Of a stretch of 64,000 nucleotides of DNA, positions 32,172-44,499 are shown in pieces. The translations under genes were made by a program, and so were the position numbers. The notes beneath the pieces were generated by a model. It searched no databases. It saw nothing but the letters and a program-made list of their open reading frames with translations, and had not been told where the DNA came from. The DNA lies in assembly GCA_050084515.1 (NCBI GenBank), contig CM114272.1, forward strand, positions 58,280,001 to 58,344,000, given 5' to 3'. The stretch's first letter is position 1, and each line of letters starts with the position of its first letter. The DNA is from Blasia pusilla. Lineage: Eukaryota; Marchantiophyta; Marchantiopsida; Blasiales.

Positions 32172-33500
32172 AGATTGGAGGGCACGATGGCCGACAGTGA
32201 TTCCGTGGGGCCTTTCACTCCGGCGAGATGCGTGCCTTCTGATTCCGCAGTCATCTTCGTCATCGCGCGATGATGAAGACGATTCCATCCATCGAAAGCC
32301 CTCCCTCGATGCGATCTCCGAGCTCTGCCCGGTCCTGTGATCGGAGCGATGGCCATGGAGCTCGAGGAGGGAGGGAGGGAGGTAGCGAGCGAGCGAGGGG
32401 TCCAGGAACTTCCAAGCGACTACTGCGTCTGTCAATGGGGCCTAAACGGAGATGAGGAGGCGAAGAACAATGCTCAAATAATCATTCGATGGAGCACCGC
32501 GATATCGAGTGGTGGGGAGGAATGTACTAGAGACTGCCGCGGAAAGTGAAGCAGCTCCGAGCTTTTCATGTGTGTGCGCCGTCGTCAGAAATCACAAGGC
32601 GCTGCTGCAGCAGGACCAACCTCGCGACACGGAGCGTCGATCGACTCTCGAACGTGGACCCGGAGCTCGCAATGCTGCACAGTCCCTATCCACCATCGCC
32701 CAAAGTAACCACCGCAATTGCGATCCCATCTACTCTTCCTCTCCTGCTCCTCCTCCTCGTCACTGACCGCAAAGTGGAGATGCCGACGGCTCACCGACTG
32801 CGAAGGCTTCCCATTTTGTACTGTTCGAGTATTCAATCTTGTTTATTTTCTCGATGAGGATGATGGGTCATACTTGTCGACTGTGTATTGGTAAGAACAG
32901 TCCATCAGGCAAGTTTGTCAGTGTTTCGGTACGTAAGTAGAAGCTCTCGCCATCGCGAATCGAATAATATTCAGAAAGGAAAAAAAATCAATTTACGGCA
33001 GAGATCGTTATGCCATAGCCTGCGCCGGAGCGTCTCAGAAATCCTCCCTGAGGATGAATGATCCAAAGGGTGAGGAGTACAATTCCAAATCTCTTAGTCG
33101 AGCAGTCTTCCGCATCGAATTGAGATTCCTTCTTCGAGCTCCATCACATGCAGCTCGATGCGGAAGACTGCTCGGGAGATTCATGGGGCATATTTTCTCA
33201 TGGATCGTATTGAAATGCGGCGGAGGTTCTCGCCATGAACAAATGCATCTTCGATCAGTAGAAACCTAGCTTTATCACGCGACTGGTGGAGCTGAGTCGA
33301 AAGACTTGAGATGAAAACCTCTCAATCTCTGATGACAAAATTTCTCTTCCGCATCCATGGAGTCTATTTTGGAAACCGAAAGAGTTGTCGTCTCTCCACT
33401 TCATTCACCCAATTTCTGAAACACTCTTCATGTGGGAGACTCTACGCTAAGTGGAAGTGCAATTGAATATGCACATTGGTACTAATGGTGCATATAAACG
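32172..33500 (+). promoter_or_regulatory. 5' flank and probable leader of the amino acid transporter gene
   Basis: The composition becomes GC-richer at about 32170, with AG- and CCTC-rich tracts. None of the open frames here has protein character. The region probably holds the promoter and 5' untranslated part of the downstream gene. A transcription start could not be placed. It includes a foldback at 33100-33173. Confidence 0.35.
33100..33173. repeat. Perfect 19-bp inverted repeat with 36-base loop
   Basis: GAGCAGTCTTCCGCATCGA (33100-33118) and its exact reverse complement (33155-33173) flank a 36-base loop. It lies about 330 bases before the transporter start codon and could form a stem in the transcript. 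A small-RNA precursor or a leader structure is possible. Neither can be decided from sequence. Confidence 0.65.
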
Positions 33501-36500
33501 ATGCAGGGGGACGGCGTACTGAGTCACGCAGGCGGGTCTGCACAGCACCCGGATGCCATGAAGCTACAGGAGGTGGACGACTGGCTTCCAGTGACAGGAT
33601 CTCGCAACGCGGTATGGTGGCACTCTGCCTTCCACAATGTCACCGCCATGGTGGGCGCCGGTGTGCTGGGCCTGCCCGCCGCCATGGTCTACCTGGGCTG
33701 GTACGTATGAGCATACAGAGCTTTGCCTAGAGTGCACCCGGAGATATTTCGTAGCGATCCATGGTCCATGTCTAAATCCATATCCGTAAGTGTCGCATGG
33801 AACGGATTGACGATGAATGGATGCTCGTATCGTGAGTAAGCTCGCATCGGGCAGTCCGAGCAGTCGAGTTCGACGAGCTATCAAGCTGATGACTGTAACT
33901 TGCGATCGGCAGGGAAGCAGGAATCGTTGTGCTGGTGGGTTCATGGATGATTACGCTATACACGCTGTGGCAAATGGTCGAGATGCACGAGATGGTTCCG
34001 GGAAAGAGATTCGATCGATACCATGAGCTGGGGCAAGAGGCTTTCGGGCCGAAACTGGGGCTGTGGATTGTGGTGCCGCAGCAGCTCGTCGTGGAGGTCG
34101 GAGCCAACATCGTATACATGGTGGCAGGCGGTGAATCGCTGGAGAAATTCTACAGTTTGATCCACTGTCCTAAAGATTCTGTTGACGACTCCGACCTCCG
34201 TTGCGGTTCCATAGGCAAGTCAGCTTGGATCGTCATCTTCGCATCCCAACACTTCTTCCTCGCGCAGCTCCCCAATTTCAACTCCATCGCCCGCGTCTCG
34301 CTCGCAGCGGCTCTCATGTCTTTGAGGTAATTAAAGCGTGTGCTCCGTACCGAACAAACATTCCGGATCTCCATTCACCACTTTCGCTCGCAAATTTATG
34401 GGATGATCGGTGTCGTGAGCACGTATCTCTACGCACTCGAGCAGTTCCGAGAGTTTCACCGGATTGAATGTCTAATAGAAAGAATGATTTCATTCGTAGC
34501 CAACTGCCCTCGCACCAATTTTAAGTGAAATACTGATAGTTGTCAAACACCGACTGCCTTTCTCGAGCTTGACATCCTTCCATCGATCATTCGTCTCTGC
34601 CAATTCGTCGGTAGTGGTTTCCTCTTCGGATTTTATTCGAAGATCAAGGACTTCACATCTCTTGAAATCTGTTCTGTCGTCACACACCGAATGCCTTCGA
34701 ATAATCGATCGTGCGGGGCAAGAGCCTTCACTGATCTTTTCGTTCAGAAGTAGTTGTTCGCTCTCTGCCTCAAATTTTCACTTCTCAAAAGGGTACGTAT
34801 CTCCTGAAAGAAGATTACGCGTCAAACACGAAATGCCTTCGCTGCTTCGGGCTTGAGACGGTCCATTACCGATGGCTGCCAAATTCGTCGGCGGTACTTT
34901 GCTCTCCGGATAAAATTTCAGTTTCTCAAAGAATTGGAGTACATATGTAAAGCAGCTCGTGATCGATGGCCGGAAGTTATACTAAACTTTTAGGAAATGT
35001 AGAAAGTCATGATCATCGAGGTGGTGGGAACACAAAGTTGGATAATATCAGTCCTGATGAGATGAATTGCATTCGTTCTTTTTTGAGCACGGGCAGCTAC
35101 TCGACGATAGCTTGGATTGCACCTCTTCATCCGGAGGGGAAGTTCAATCGTGTTGGCAGCTTCAGTCCTCCCGACGAATCGACATCCACTTTGATTTTTG
35201 GAGTGTTCAACGCTCTGGGCAATGTGGCATTCGCGTACGCCGGGCACAATGTGGTGCTGGAGATTCAGGCTACCATTCCATCCACACCCGAGAAACCATC
35301 GAAGATTGCAATGTGGCGAGGAGTCATCGTGGCCTACATCATAGTCGCCATGTGCTACTTCCCGGTGGCGATTGTGGGCTATTGGGCATTCGGCAACAAG
35401 GTCAAACATAACATCCTGCTCAGTTTGGGGAAACCCAGATGGATCATCGCCATGGCCAACATGATGGTGGTGATTCATGTCACTGGCAGCTACCAGGTTT
35501 GCACATCGATCCGTTTGTGTAACCCATCCCTGAATTCATGAACTTGTTTCAAGATCTCATCAACCGACCGATAAGGAACAGGCTCAACTCCTCATTCGAA
35601 GCTCAGATTCATTTCATTTTTTTGACCGAATTCATTCGCGTTCGGGTTATTAATCTAAGTATCGAAATCCTCACACGTTGATGCATGAATCCGAACGCTA
35701 CACCATGTTCTAGTCAAGGAACTCGAGATCCAACTTCCGCAGTCAAGTTTACACTTTTGATGCTGGGCTTCTGGTTTCCGCAGCTGTACGCGATGCCCGT
35801 CTTCGATATGATTGAGACTATTCTGGTGAAAAAAATTCGTCTGCGTCCTTCTTTGCTTCTGCGAATCGTGATTCGCAGCGTTTATGTCGGTAAGCCTTCG
35901 AAACCAGACTCGTTCCTATTCCAACTTTACTGATTCAAGTCTTATGAATTCCAGAAATCTTAAAAAGAAGCTGAACTCGACGCAGTGTCATGCACCAAAA
36001 CTGTCCACAGTCTTGCGAAGTCGAGCCATCTGGAGAAGAAGTTCAATCGGACGGAGTACTAGTATACCCATAGCTGAAGTCTTATGAATTCTTTAAAAGG
36101 AGTTGAATTGGGTGCAGCGCTTGTGTCGCCATAGCTGAGTGTTCTGAATTGTAGCCATCTTTGAAAGGAGTTGAATTGGATGCAGTACTAGCGCCACCAT
36201 AACTGAAGTCTTAGGAATTCCAACTATATTTTAAAGGAGTTGAATTGAATCCAGTACTAGCGCCACCATAACTGAAGCCTTGTGAATTTCAACTATGTCC
36301 AAAAGGGATTCAACTGGATGCAGTGTTACCAAAACTAGCTCAAAAGAGGCCTTATGAATTCGAGCTGTCTTTAGAAGGGACTTAATTCGGTCAAATGCCA
36401 CCATCTTCCAAGGATAGTGTTACTACCCTCCTACTACTCTTGTCTTGCTGCCTAAGATGAAAATTATCCAGTGCTAGCGCCACCATAATTGAAGTCTTAT

Positions 36501-38043
36501 GAATTCCAACTATCTCTAAAGGTGTTCAATTGGATGGGATATAACCAAACTAATTCAGAGGCCTTACGAATTCGAGCTGTCTTCAGAAGGGGCTAAATTG
36601 GGTCCAATGCCACCATCTTTCGAGGATAGTGTCACTACCCTCCTATTACTCTTGTCTTGCAATCTGAGATGAAAATTGATCCGATAATTTGACTAGGATT
36701 CGAAACACAAAAGACTGGATAGAAGGGGTTGGAATCATAAGATAAGAAGAGAAAAAGGGCAGCTCGGAGGATAACTTAGGGGATCCATGGGAGAATGAGC
36801 GAGCAAAAAAGTTAGAACGCAAGTGAAAGAAAAAGATCCGAATGGGGAAGGAGAAGAATATTTCGAAACACTTTGTACTAAGCTTCGTTGCACACATAAA
36901 ATGAAGGCTCAAATCGGAAGCGTGGAAGATAGAGTTGTCTCATGTGACCTCGAGAATACTACTAGAAGCACATGATGCCTTGAGAAATCTACGCTTCCTC
37001 CAGAATCTCGAGCAGATATACCTGCAAGCCTACTTTTTACTAATTAAAGCTGACGCTCACAAAGAATTCGATCCTAAGTTTGAACTTTCTCTCAATGTCC
37101 AGGATTCACAGCATTCGTCGCGTGCTCTATACCATTTTTCGGAGCTCTGCTCGGCTTTCTCGGAGGATTCGCTTTTGCTCCCACGACGTTCTTTGTAAGT
37201 CTACCACCGATTAGATCTTCTTCGCATTGCCTTAAATTGTCAGCTTGCATCAACTGTCACCTCTTCGAGATCAATTCACGTAGCACGCAATTCATGTTTT
37301 GGCAATACAAACATAACTGAACCCCAAAGTCGATGGTGTACACTCACTCTCAAGAGCGATCTGATGTACAGTTCGATCGATCTAGAAAACTGCATCTGAT
37401 TTTCTTCGACTTGTTGAACGTGTTATTAAAGAGTGCGAGTTATTTACAGGTCAGCGCTCGGACAGAAACTCATTCACGTTTGAATGTACATGACCAGTAA
37501 GTTAGCGCACATGGTTAGTACTCACGAACTCGATCTTGAAATCATTCTCATTGCACGTACGTACGTGTGTGTGAGTGTGCAGCTACCATGCATCATGTGG
37601 CTGGTCATATACAAGCCCAAGCGCTGGGGATTCTCGTGGCTCGCCAATTCGGTGCGTTGGCATTCCACTCAGACTCGCCATTTCCTTCCGTAGAGCTCAA
37701 TAGCATAGATGAATTCACTGTTCTCTCTGCTGCACTAGCACAAGCCCCATCAATCCATGTCTAGCCATCGAGTTGTAGTACATGTCTAGCAGTTGAGTCT
37801 TCGGAGCCAGAGAGAGAGACTGAAGTCACTGTCGTTACCTTGCGACCATAGAGTCTCTCTCTCGGAGAAAGAGCTAGAGAGAGGGAGAGAACGAGAGAGA
37901 TTTATTGATTGATTGACTGACTGAACGGGTGAGTTCATGTACAGTTTTGCATATCCACGGGAGCACTTCTCATGCTCACATCGTGTATCGGCGGCCTACA
38001 CAGTCTCATAAAGCACGCGTCCAATTTCGACTTCTACGAGTGA
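33501..38043 (+). CDS. Lysine/histidine-type amino acid transporter (LHT-like), seven exons
   Basis: The gene encodes a proton-coupled plasma-membrane amino acid importer of the AAAP (Aa_trans) family. Seven exons join in phase to 459 codons, close to the usual LHT length: 33501-33700, 33913-34326, 35097-35496, 35784-35889, 37103-37194, 37583-37651 and 37945-38043. All introns are GT-AG. Landmarks are [20 protein letters not shown] and [13 protein letters not shown] in exon 1, [18 protein letters not shown] in exon 2, [11 protein letters not shown] and [17 protein letters not shown] in exon 3, AMPVFDMIE in exon 4, [11 protein letters not shown] in exon 5, [14 protein letters not shown] in exon 6, and an ending of SNFDFYE in exon 7. 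About eleven membrane spans are expected. No stop or frameshift was found. Introns 2 and 4 contain local repeats. The exact substrate cannot be predicted, and the symbol is left blank because several LHT paralogues exist. Confidence 0.9.
34535..34925. repeat. Diverged duplication within transporter intron 2
   Basis: A segment beginning GTCAAACAC-GA-TGCCTT and containing CCAATTCGTCGGTAGT, CTCTTCGGAT and AAGGACTT occurs at about 34540-34650. A looser copy, with AAATTCGTCGGCGGTACTTTGCTCTCCGGAT, lies at about 34818-34925. Both are intronic. Confidence 0.45.
36050..36700. repeat. Tandem and nested repeats in transporter intron 4
   Basis: A unit of about 70-80 bases around CAGTACTAGCGCCACCATAACTGAAG and GTCTTATGAATTCCAACTAT recurs about five times from 36060 to 36520. 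A larger segment (GAGGCCTTATGAATTCGAGCTGTCTT through CTACTCTTGTCTTGC) is duplicated at about 36345-36455 and 36558-36662. Intron 4 is the longest intron (35890-37102), and these repeats account for about half of it. Confidence 0.65.
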
Positions 38044-38640
38044 AGTTGACTGTTTTCGAAGCTACTACCTGAACAACCACGACGCCAAATGTGACGTCAG
38101 ATTCCGATGGAACCGGATCCCGCATTTCAACTCGAGCGCATATATCTATCTAGGAAGCGAGCAGCTTCACACATAGAAGCCTTCTGAGTAGATGATGGAT
38201 TTCCTCATTCATGATTATTTTGATCGGAACCCTTGAGTGGCCACGGAACTGAGACGCGCAATTCAGTGTTTGTCGGAATCGGAATCTTAATCCGTCCTAC
38301 TCTTCACCACAACTTTCCTGCAGCATCCCGTATACATACGATCGACCTTAGCTGCTTGGTGGAAACAATTACTAATATTCCCATCTGAAACGCATGGAGG
38401 TCCCTCCGCATTCGTCAGTCCGAGTCGCAACGATTTGGAATTGATCCAGATCGTCAATGCTCCGATGAAAGTCGGGGAGTAAGACAGGGTTCGTGGAATA
38501 AATACCTTCGCATATAGTTTTAGTATATATATATCCATTTTATTATAAAATAGATGGAAAAAAAAGTAATAACATCTAAAAGAGGAGTAAAAAAACATAA
38601 AAGAATTCGAAAAGAAAATGGCAATTAATTGACGCAAACA
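38044..38640. other. 3' flank of the transporter gene
   Basis: This should contain the 3' untranslated part and terminator of the transporter gene. AATAAA-like signals are not clear. The end is AT-rich (TATATATATATCC and GGAAAAAAAAGTAAT). No further gene was recognised. The minus-strand LINE copy B begins to be recognisable at about 38640. Confidence 0.4.
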
Positions 38641-41600
38641 CCGACTCAACGAGCTACACGATTGATAGCCTGAAACAAATCTGATAAGAACACGATTGGT
38701 TGGTGAATGGACGATGAGGCGAGCGAACCCCCACCACCTTCGCACGACGTATCAAGGCCAAGACTTGTGCACGTCGTAAGGCCAGTGAGATGCATTGCCA
38801 AAAATAAGTAGTAACTACATAGAGAAAAGGACTATGTGAAGGGGCAAAGTATCAAAAGACATATGTAAATGACTGAATACTTCCACTGCAAAAGGAATAA
38901 ATCCACTAGTTGAATGTCTCACAACATAACTTAACCCCTTGATTCTTGCAGTTTCGGCTGCCCAACCTTTGGTACGTGCGGCTCGACATACCAAGTTAGA
39001 ACATGTTGGACCAGCAACCACCATATCACATAGTGTCCGGAATCCACCTCGAGACATGACAAGATCCACTCTCCGACGAGAGGTTGCTTGTGTTGTTGAA
39101 GTTAGGACATGAAGTTGCTCTTGCCCAACGGTGTATCCTGGAGTACGAGCCACCGATGGTACCGCCTCTCTAATGACATCATGTGTGGCCGTTCGTTTTC
39201 CACCTGTGCACATCAAAGAATATGGATACCCTTAGCATCAATGGGATCCCCGCAAACACAATTCGGCACACCTAACACAGAAGGACAGGGAAGTCCAAGA
39301 CGTAACGGAAAAGTTGTCGAGAATATACTTCGAGGAAGACAAATGGAAGAATAAGAAGATTTGCAGTAAGCCACTCCCCCACTGCGGTACCCGCACATGA
39401 ACGCAGACGATCTCGATGAGTGTCATTCGGTACCCGCACATGAACGCAGACGAGCTCGATGAGTGTCATTCGGTACCCGCACATGAACGCAGACGAGCTC
39501 GATGAGTGTCATTCGGTACCCGCACATGAACGCAGACGAGCTCAATGAGTGTCACAGGAGGCCTCGTAGAGAATATTGGAAAAGTTGATTTGATGCAGAT
39601 TCTTGGAGATATGCTCTTGAAGTCAATCAATCCCTTCCGTAATCAATTAACTAAAAAGGGGTTAGAATTGCTTGTGTAGGAAGAGGAAGAAGAGCTCGTG
39701 CAGATCTCAGTTGTTGTTGAAATAACAAGTCCCCCTCCTCTACATGGGCGATATAGTCCATCAAGATAGATGTATCTCCTTGGAGAAACCTTGAAGCCAT
39801 AATCGGTGCTACCAACGCCCAACTCCCCAAAAAGGCTGCCGGAGCAGAGGCGACTGTGGAGGACAATCCCAACCCTCCAAAAGAAAGAGGCAAGATAGCT
39901 TGTCGTGAAGCAAAGACACAATCCTCCCCCTCAAAGGTATTCGGGCCAAGAAGTTGACCAAAAGTTACCATTATAGAAGCGTCAAAAGAGGCCAACCGAT
40001 GTAAAAACCTTGAAGTGGAAGGACAAGTGCGAAGAAGGTAGGAAAGACTTCGAAGAAAATATTGGGAGAGAATCCCACAAGCCACTTGGGGATCCCCTAG
40101 ATGAGCTAACAGATGAAGCCATTCCACGTCTTTCAAAAGGGCCTCATACAAGAACTTTGAGACATAGTTAATGAAGCTAATTGGGACCCCAAGAACCCTA
40201 ACCCCTTCAATATAGATGGGAAAATCAAGAGTTGGTGGGGTGAATGTTGAGGGAAAGCATGAAGGAGACCATACTCCATATTTACTAGGTTGGACTTTAA
40301 GGTTGAAGAAAGAGAGCTGCTCCACGAAATGGGTATAAGCAAGAACCACGTGCTTCAAAAGAAGGATCTATAATGTGTGTGTCATCAGCAATAGAAGGGA
40401 AAAGACAAGAGGGAAATACTTGCGTTGACGCTCGAAGGGCACGAAAGTGGGCAATGGCAAAGAGTGGGCCACCCATGGGATCACCTTGACGTGTGCCACA
40501 AGACGATTGTAGAATACTATATTCCCCGGAAGCAGCATGATGGGAATAGATAATGGGTGTATCATAGGCATAGAAGGATCAAACAAATGGAATGAGGCTT
40601 GCAAGTTGTCCTCCTGCACAACGTAACTCCTCAAAGATGGCCGCACGAGAAACTGAATTGAATGCGTTAACCACATCGACTTGAATTGCTACCCAATATG
40701 AATGAATATCAAGAGTGGAGCAAATCCCATGCATCACAACCTCACAACCTCTTGGAGTTGCCACTTCAAATTGATAAGGAAATAAGTGGGCACTAAAATG
40801 AGGACAAAATTGCAAGCATAGAGATCGACTAACCAAGCGGTATAAAACCTCTCCAATAGCCAAAGGCCGCACACCTGAAGGAGGCTTATCCATAACCAAC
40901 AAATGACAAGCCCCTAAGAGCCTAGAGATAGAGAATGGGAGACAACCTACCGCCATATGTTCACATACCTTATATAGAGAGACAAAGTCACTTGCTGAAT
41001 GTGCCGAGATAAAGCAATCGTGCAAATGCTCAAAAACTATCCTTGATAGCCCGCTTGTTGATAAGCGAGGAGTATGCAGAAAAGCCCTTGTGAAAACCTC
41101 CAAGTCAAGGTCAGTTGTATAGTCTTCCACACTAGGTGAAGCATCGCCACTTGAAGGAGGATGAAAAGCTTCTAAGAGAGCCACTATTTTTGCACTTGGA
41201 ACCGCCGAAGAAAGGGGACCCCATGCTCGAGCTGCATGTGAAAACTCACCAACTTGACCCAAAAGTAGACTTCATCAAAGGCGTTGTTGTATTGAAGGCC
41301 TCCTATGATTGGCATGTTGAGAGGGATGACCTGCAACTAAGGCCTCTGCTCGAAGTACATGCTCATTCTGAAGATTCTCCCAATCCCCAGACATAAAGCA
41401 TTGAATACGTGTGGAGGTTTCACGATGACCCGTCAAACCATCCCTTGGAGGGAAGACTAAAACCCATTGTGGGAAGAGTAATAGGAGATACCAAGCATTG
41501 ATACCTATGGGATCACACACTAACCTTTCTAATGGGAAAAGCAAAGCTTGTTGGATGATGGGGCGAAGAGCAATAGGGATGCGAGTGTAGAGTCTATGAC

Positions 41601-42264
41601 GAGGAAGACCTGGATGGAAAGAGGGAAGGAGATCAATTTGGCTTAACCAGGTCCAAGAAGTTGTTGTGGGGAGTGTAGTAAGAGGTGGTATCGGGTTAGG
41701 GATTGAAGGCCCATGCATGGATTGACTGTACCGCTGATATCTTTTGATCCCATTAGGAGCAAACTCCTTACCACAAGGTATGCAACAAAACTTTGATACA
41801 AATGGAGAAGTAGAAGGGTTACAAGGAGAGAAGATGGGAGGTGCAAGAGGTGGTAATGGACGGCGATGAGGGGGTTAGTAGGTTGGGGAAGGAGGAGGAG
41901 GAGGAAGATGAGGAAGAGGGGAGATTCGGGTAGAATACATGGGAGTTAGAAGCAAGGGCATAGATGAGTTATATAGGGATGGCAAAGTAGAAGGATTTGG
42001 TAATAATGGATCAAGATTAGGCTCAATAGGATAAGACGAAGAGGGGAGAAGAGGAGAATCCGGAAGAAATGTAGCGAGGGTAATGGATGTATAAGCATCT
42101 GGAGGAAAATGGCAAGATCTACAATGAGGAGGTGAACCAGGGGGAGATATTACAATTGTAGGAGGGCGTGTAAAACCAGATAAGCGAGTAGATGGAGAAT
42201 CCAACTCCATCTCTAATAACATAGAAGCAAAGGTAGGCAAGTCATCGAAGACAAGGGAAGACAT
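38640..42264 (-). mobile_element. LINE copy B with C2H2 finger, reverse transcriptase and restriction-like endonuclease
   Basis: On the minus strand an ATG at 42264 opens a proline-rich N-terminus (to 41876), then one stop, a degraded C2H2 finger (CIPCGKEF, about 41760-41790) and a palm-preceding region to 41278, where two TGA codons follow. The reverse transcriptase (41262 to about 40360) has KPPSGVRPLAIGEVLYRLVS, VDVVNAFNSVSRAA, GTRQGDPMGGPLF and ADDTHI (catalytic Asp pair at 40381-40386). A frameshift near 40362 leads to the thumb-like part ending FGGLGL (39651-40358). The C-terminus has CVCGDPIDAKGIHIL, THDVIREAV and RVDLVMSRGGFRTL-MVVAGPT (38815-39300). It matches copy A throughout. Four in-frame stops up to 40577 leave one otherwise continuous frame, consistent with a single ORF. 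Confidence 0.8.
39386..39557. repeat. Minisatellite: four copies of a 43-bp unit
   Basis: GGTACCCGCACATGAACGCA starts at 39386, 39429, 39472 and 39515, giving an exact 43-base period. The copies differ at one or two bases. The array lies inside the C-terminal region of LINE B, just before the CCHC block on the minus strand, and breaks its frame because 43 is not a multiple of three. Confidence 0.9.
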
Positions 42265-43332
<1,068 letters not shown>

Positions 43333-43631
43333 CTAAATCAGTATTCTCTCTAAACTCATAAGCAGTCACTCCGTTTATGTATGAAACGATTGAAAAATGA
43401 GGTAATGCCGTGAATCCAGCAGATCACTCGTTGGGCAAGTTGGTGCAGTCGATTCTTCATAAGATGGTGCCAAGAACATACAAAACACGCTTCAGTGCAG
43501 ACACTTCCTCTGGGGTAAAAGGTCTAAAACATCACTATCAATGTCATTCTGGCCCATGATCTTATCACTCTTATGTATTAAGACCACAAGCTCGCTCCTC
43601 GTGAAGCGATTACAAGTGATATAGTTGTCAC

Positions 43632-43668
43632 GAGCCCTCACATCAGGTACGTTCTGATGTGAGGGCTC
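43632..43668. repeat. Perfect 15-bp hairpin with 7-base loop
   Basis: GAGCCCTCACATCAG (43632-43646) pairs exactly with 43654-43668 around GTACGTT. It lies just left of a gypsy relic. No transcript association is evident. Confidence 0.7.
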
Positions 43669-43924
43669 CATGCCCTACTTCAATTCTCAACCTCGTTTGA
43701 GTAACGAGTGTTTTACCATGCTGCCAAAACATTTGCATAAACCCTTTCTTCTTCCCCAGCCATGAGTCATTGGTATAAACCTTTCTCTTTCAATGTAAAA
43801 ATGTGTTTGCAAAATAGTATACAAAACTTTAAAAACCTAAACCCATTGCATGCTCGTTTGCAAATATAAAATAATTTGAGGAGTTTGTTACTTATGTGTT
43901 AAATCAAACGATTTTCATCTATTT

Positions 43925-44400
43925 AATGTGTTGGGCAGATACATATCGCTACACAATCCACATCACTGGTCACATCTGCACACTACACAACATCGATCTT
44001 TCTCATCATACGGATAAATCTACACATAAAAAAATATACTCTGCATAGACAAAGGCACAACAAAATCTGAGTAATAAAAATGTTTCACCCAACCTAAAAC
44101 TCCATTCATGAATCTACATCAGCATATCGAACCATATCCACCCTCCGCTATGAGCGAATCTAGACACTAGCACCCTAACTCTTACACACCCACACACGTC
44201 TATGCAAGAGAGTCCCTCCTAAGCCTCAACATGAGAAAAATGACTTCATAAAGCCATCTTCCTCACTCTTTTACCCTTGGGAAGAGCCAAAAATTTCTTC
44301 TCCCAAAAATAGTTCTACCAACGGTAACTTGCATCCACAAGTTATCGGGTGATCGTTGACTTGGTCAACGGATCACCTAACAACCTTAAAACACCGATTT
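43925..44400 (-). mobile_element. Gypsy family relic C: LTR tail joined to 3' internal end
   Basis: Segment 44040-44395 aligns with 52030-52360, the LTR of copy B (CCATATCCA-CCT-CGCTATGAG, CTAGCACCCTAACTC, GCAAGAGAG, GGAAGAGCCAAAAA). Segment 43930-44055 aligns with 48123-48250, the region before the 3' LTR of copy B (ATACATATCGCTACACAA-CCACAT). Almost the whole interior is absent, so this is an extreme deletion derivative. Confidence 0.65.
44348..44377. repeat. Palindrome conserved in gypsy LTRs
   Basis: GGTGATCGTTGAC-TTG-GTCAACGGATCACC pairs with itself except for an unpaired base. The same element in copy B (52318-52349) reads AAGTGATCGTTGAC-TCA-GTCAACGGGTCACTT. The stem bases that differ between copies remain paired. 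Confidence 0.55.
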
Positions 44401-44499
44401 TGAGAAATATGGTCTTTTAGAAAACCCGGTTTTGTTCTAATATGATTATTAGCACACTAGGACATTGTGTAATGGGAATACAACTTAGGTTTTACCCTC

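Noticed and set aside
37484-37764. Alternative ending of the transporter at the TAG after exon 6 (about 37691)
   Set aside because: Reading through gives a C-terminus unlike the family, whereas a GT donor at 37652 and exon 7 at 37945 give the expected last membrane span and FDFYE ending.
40368-40676. 102-codon minus-strand frame as a separate protein
   Set aside because: It is an out-of-frame reading over the LINE B reverse transcriptase core.
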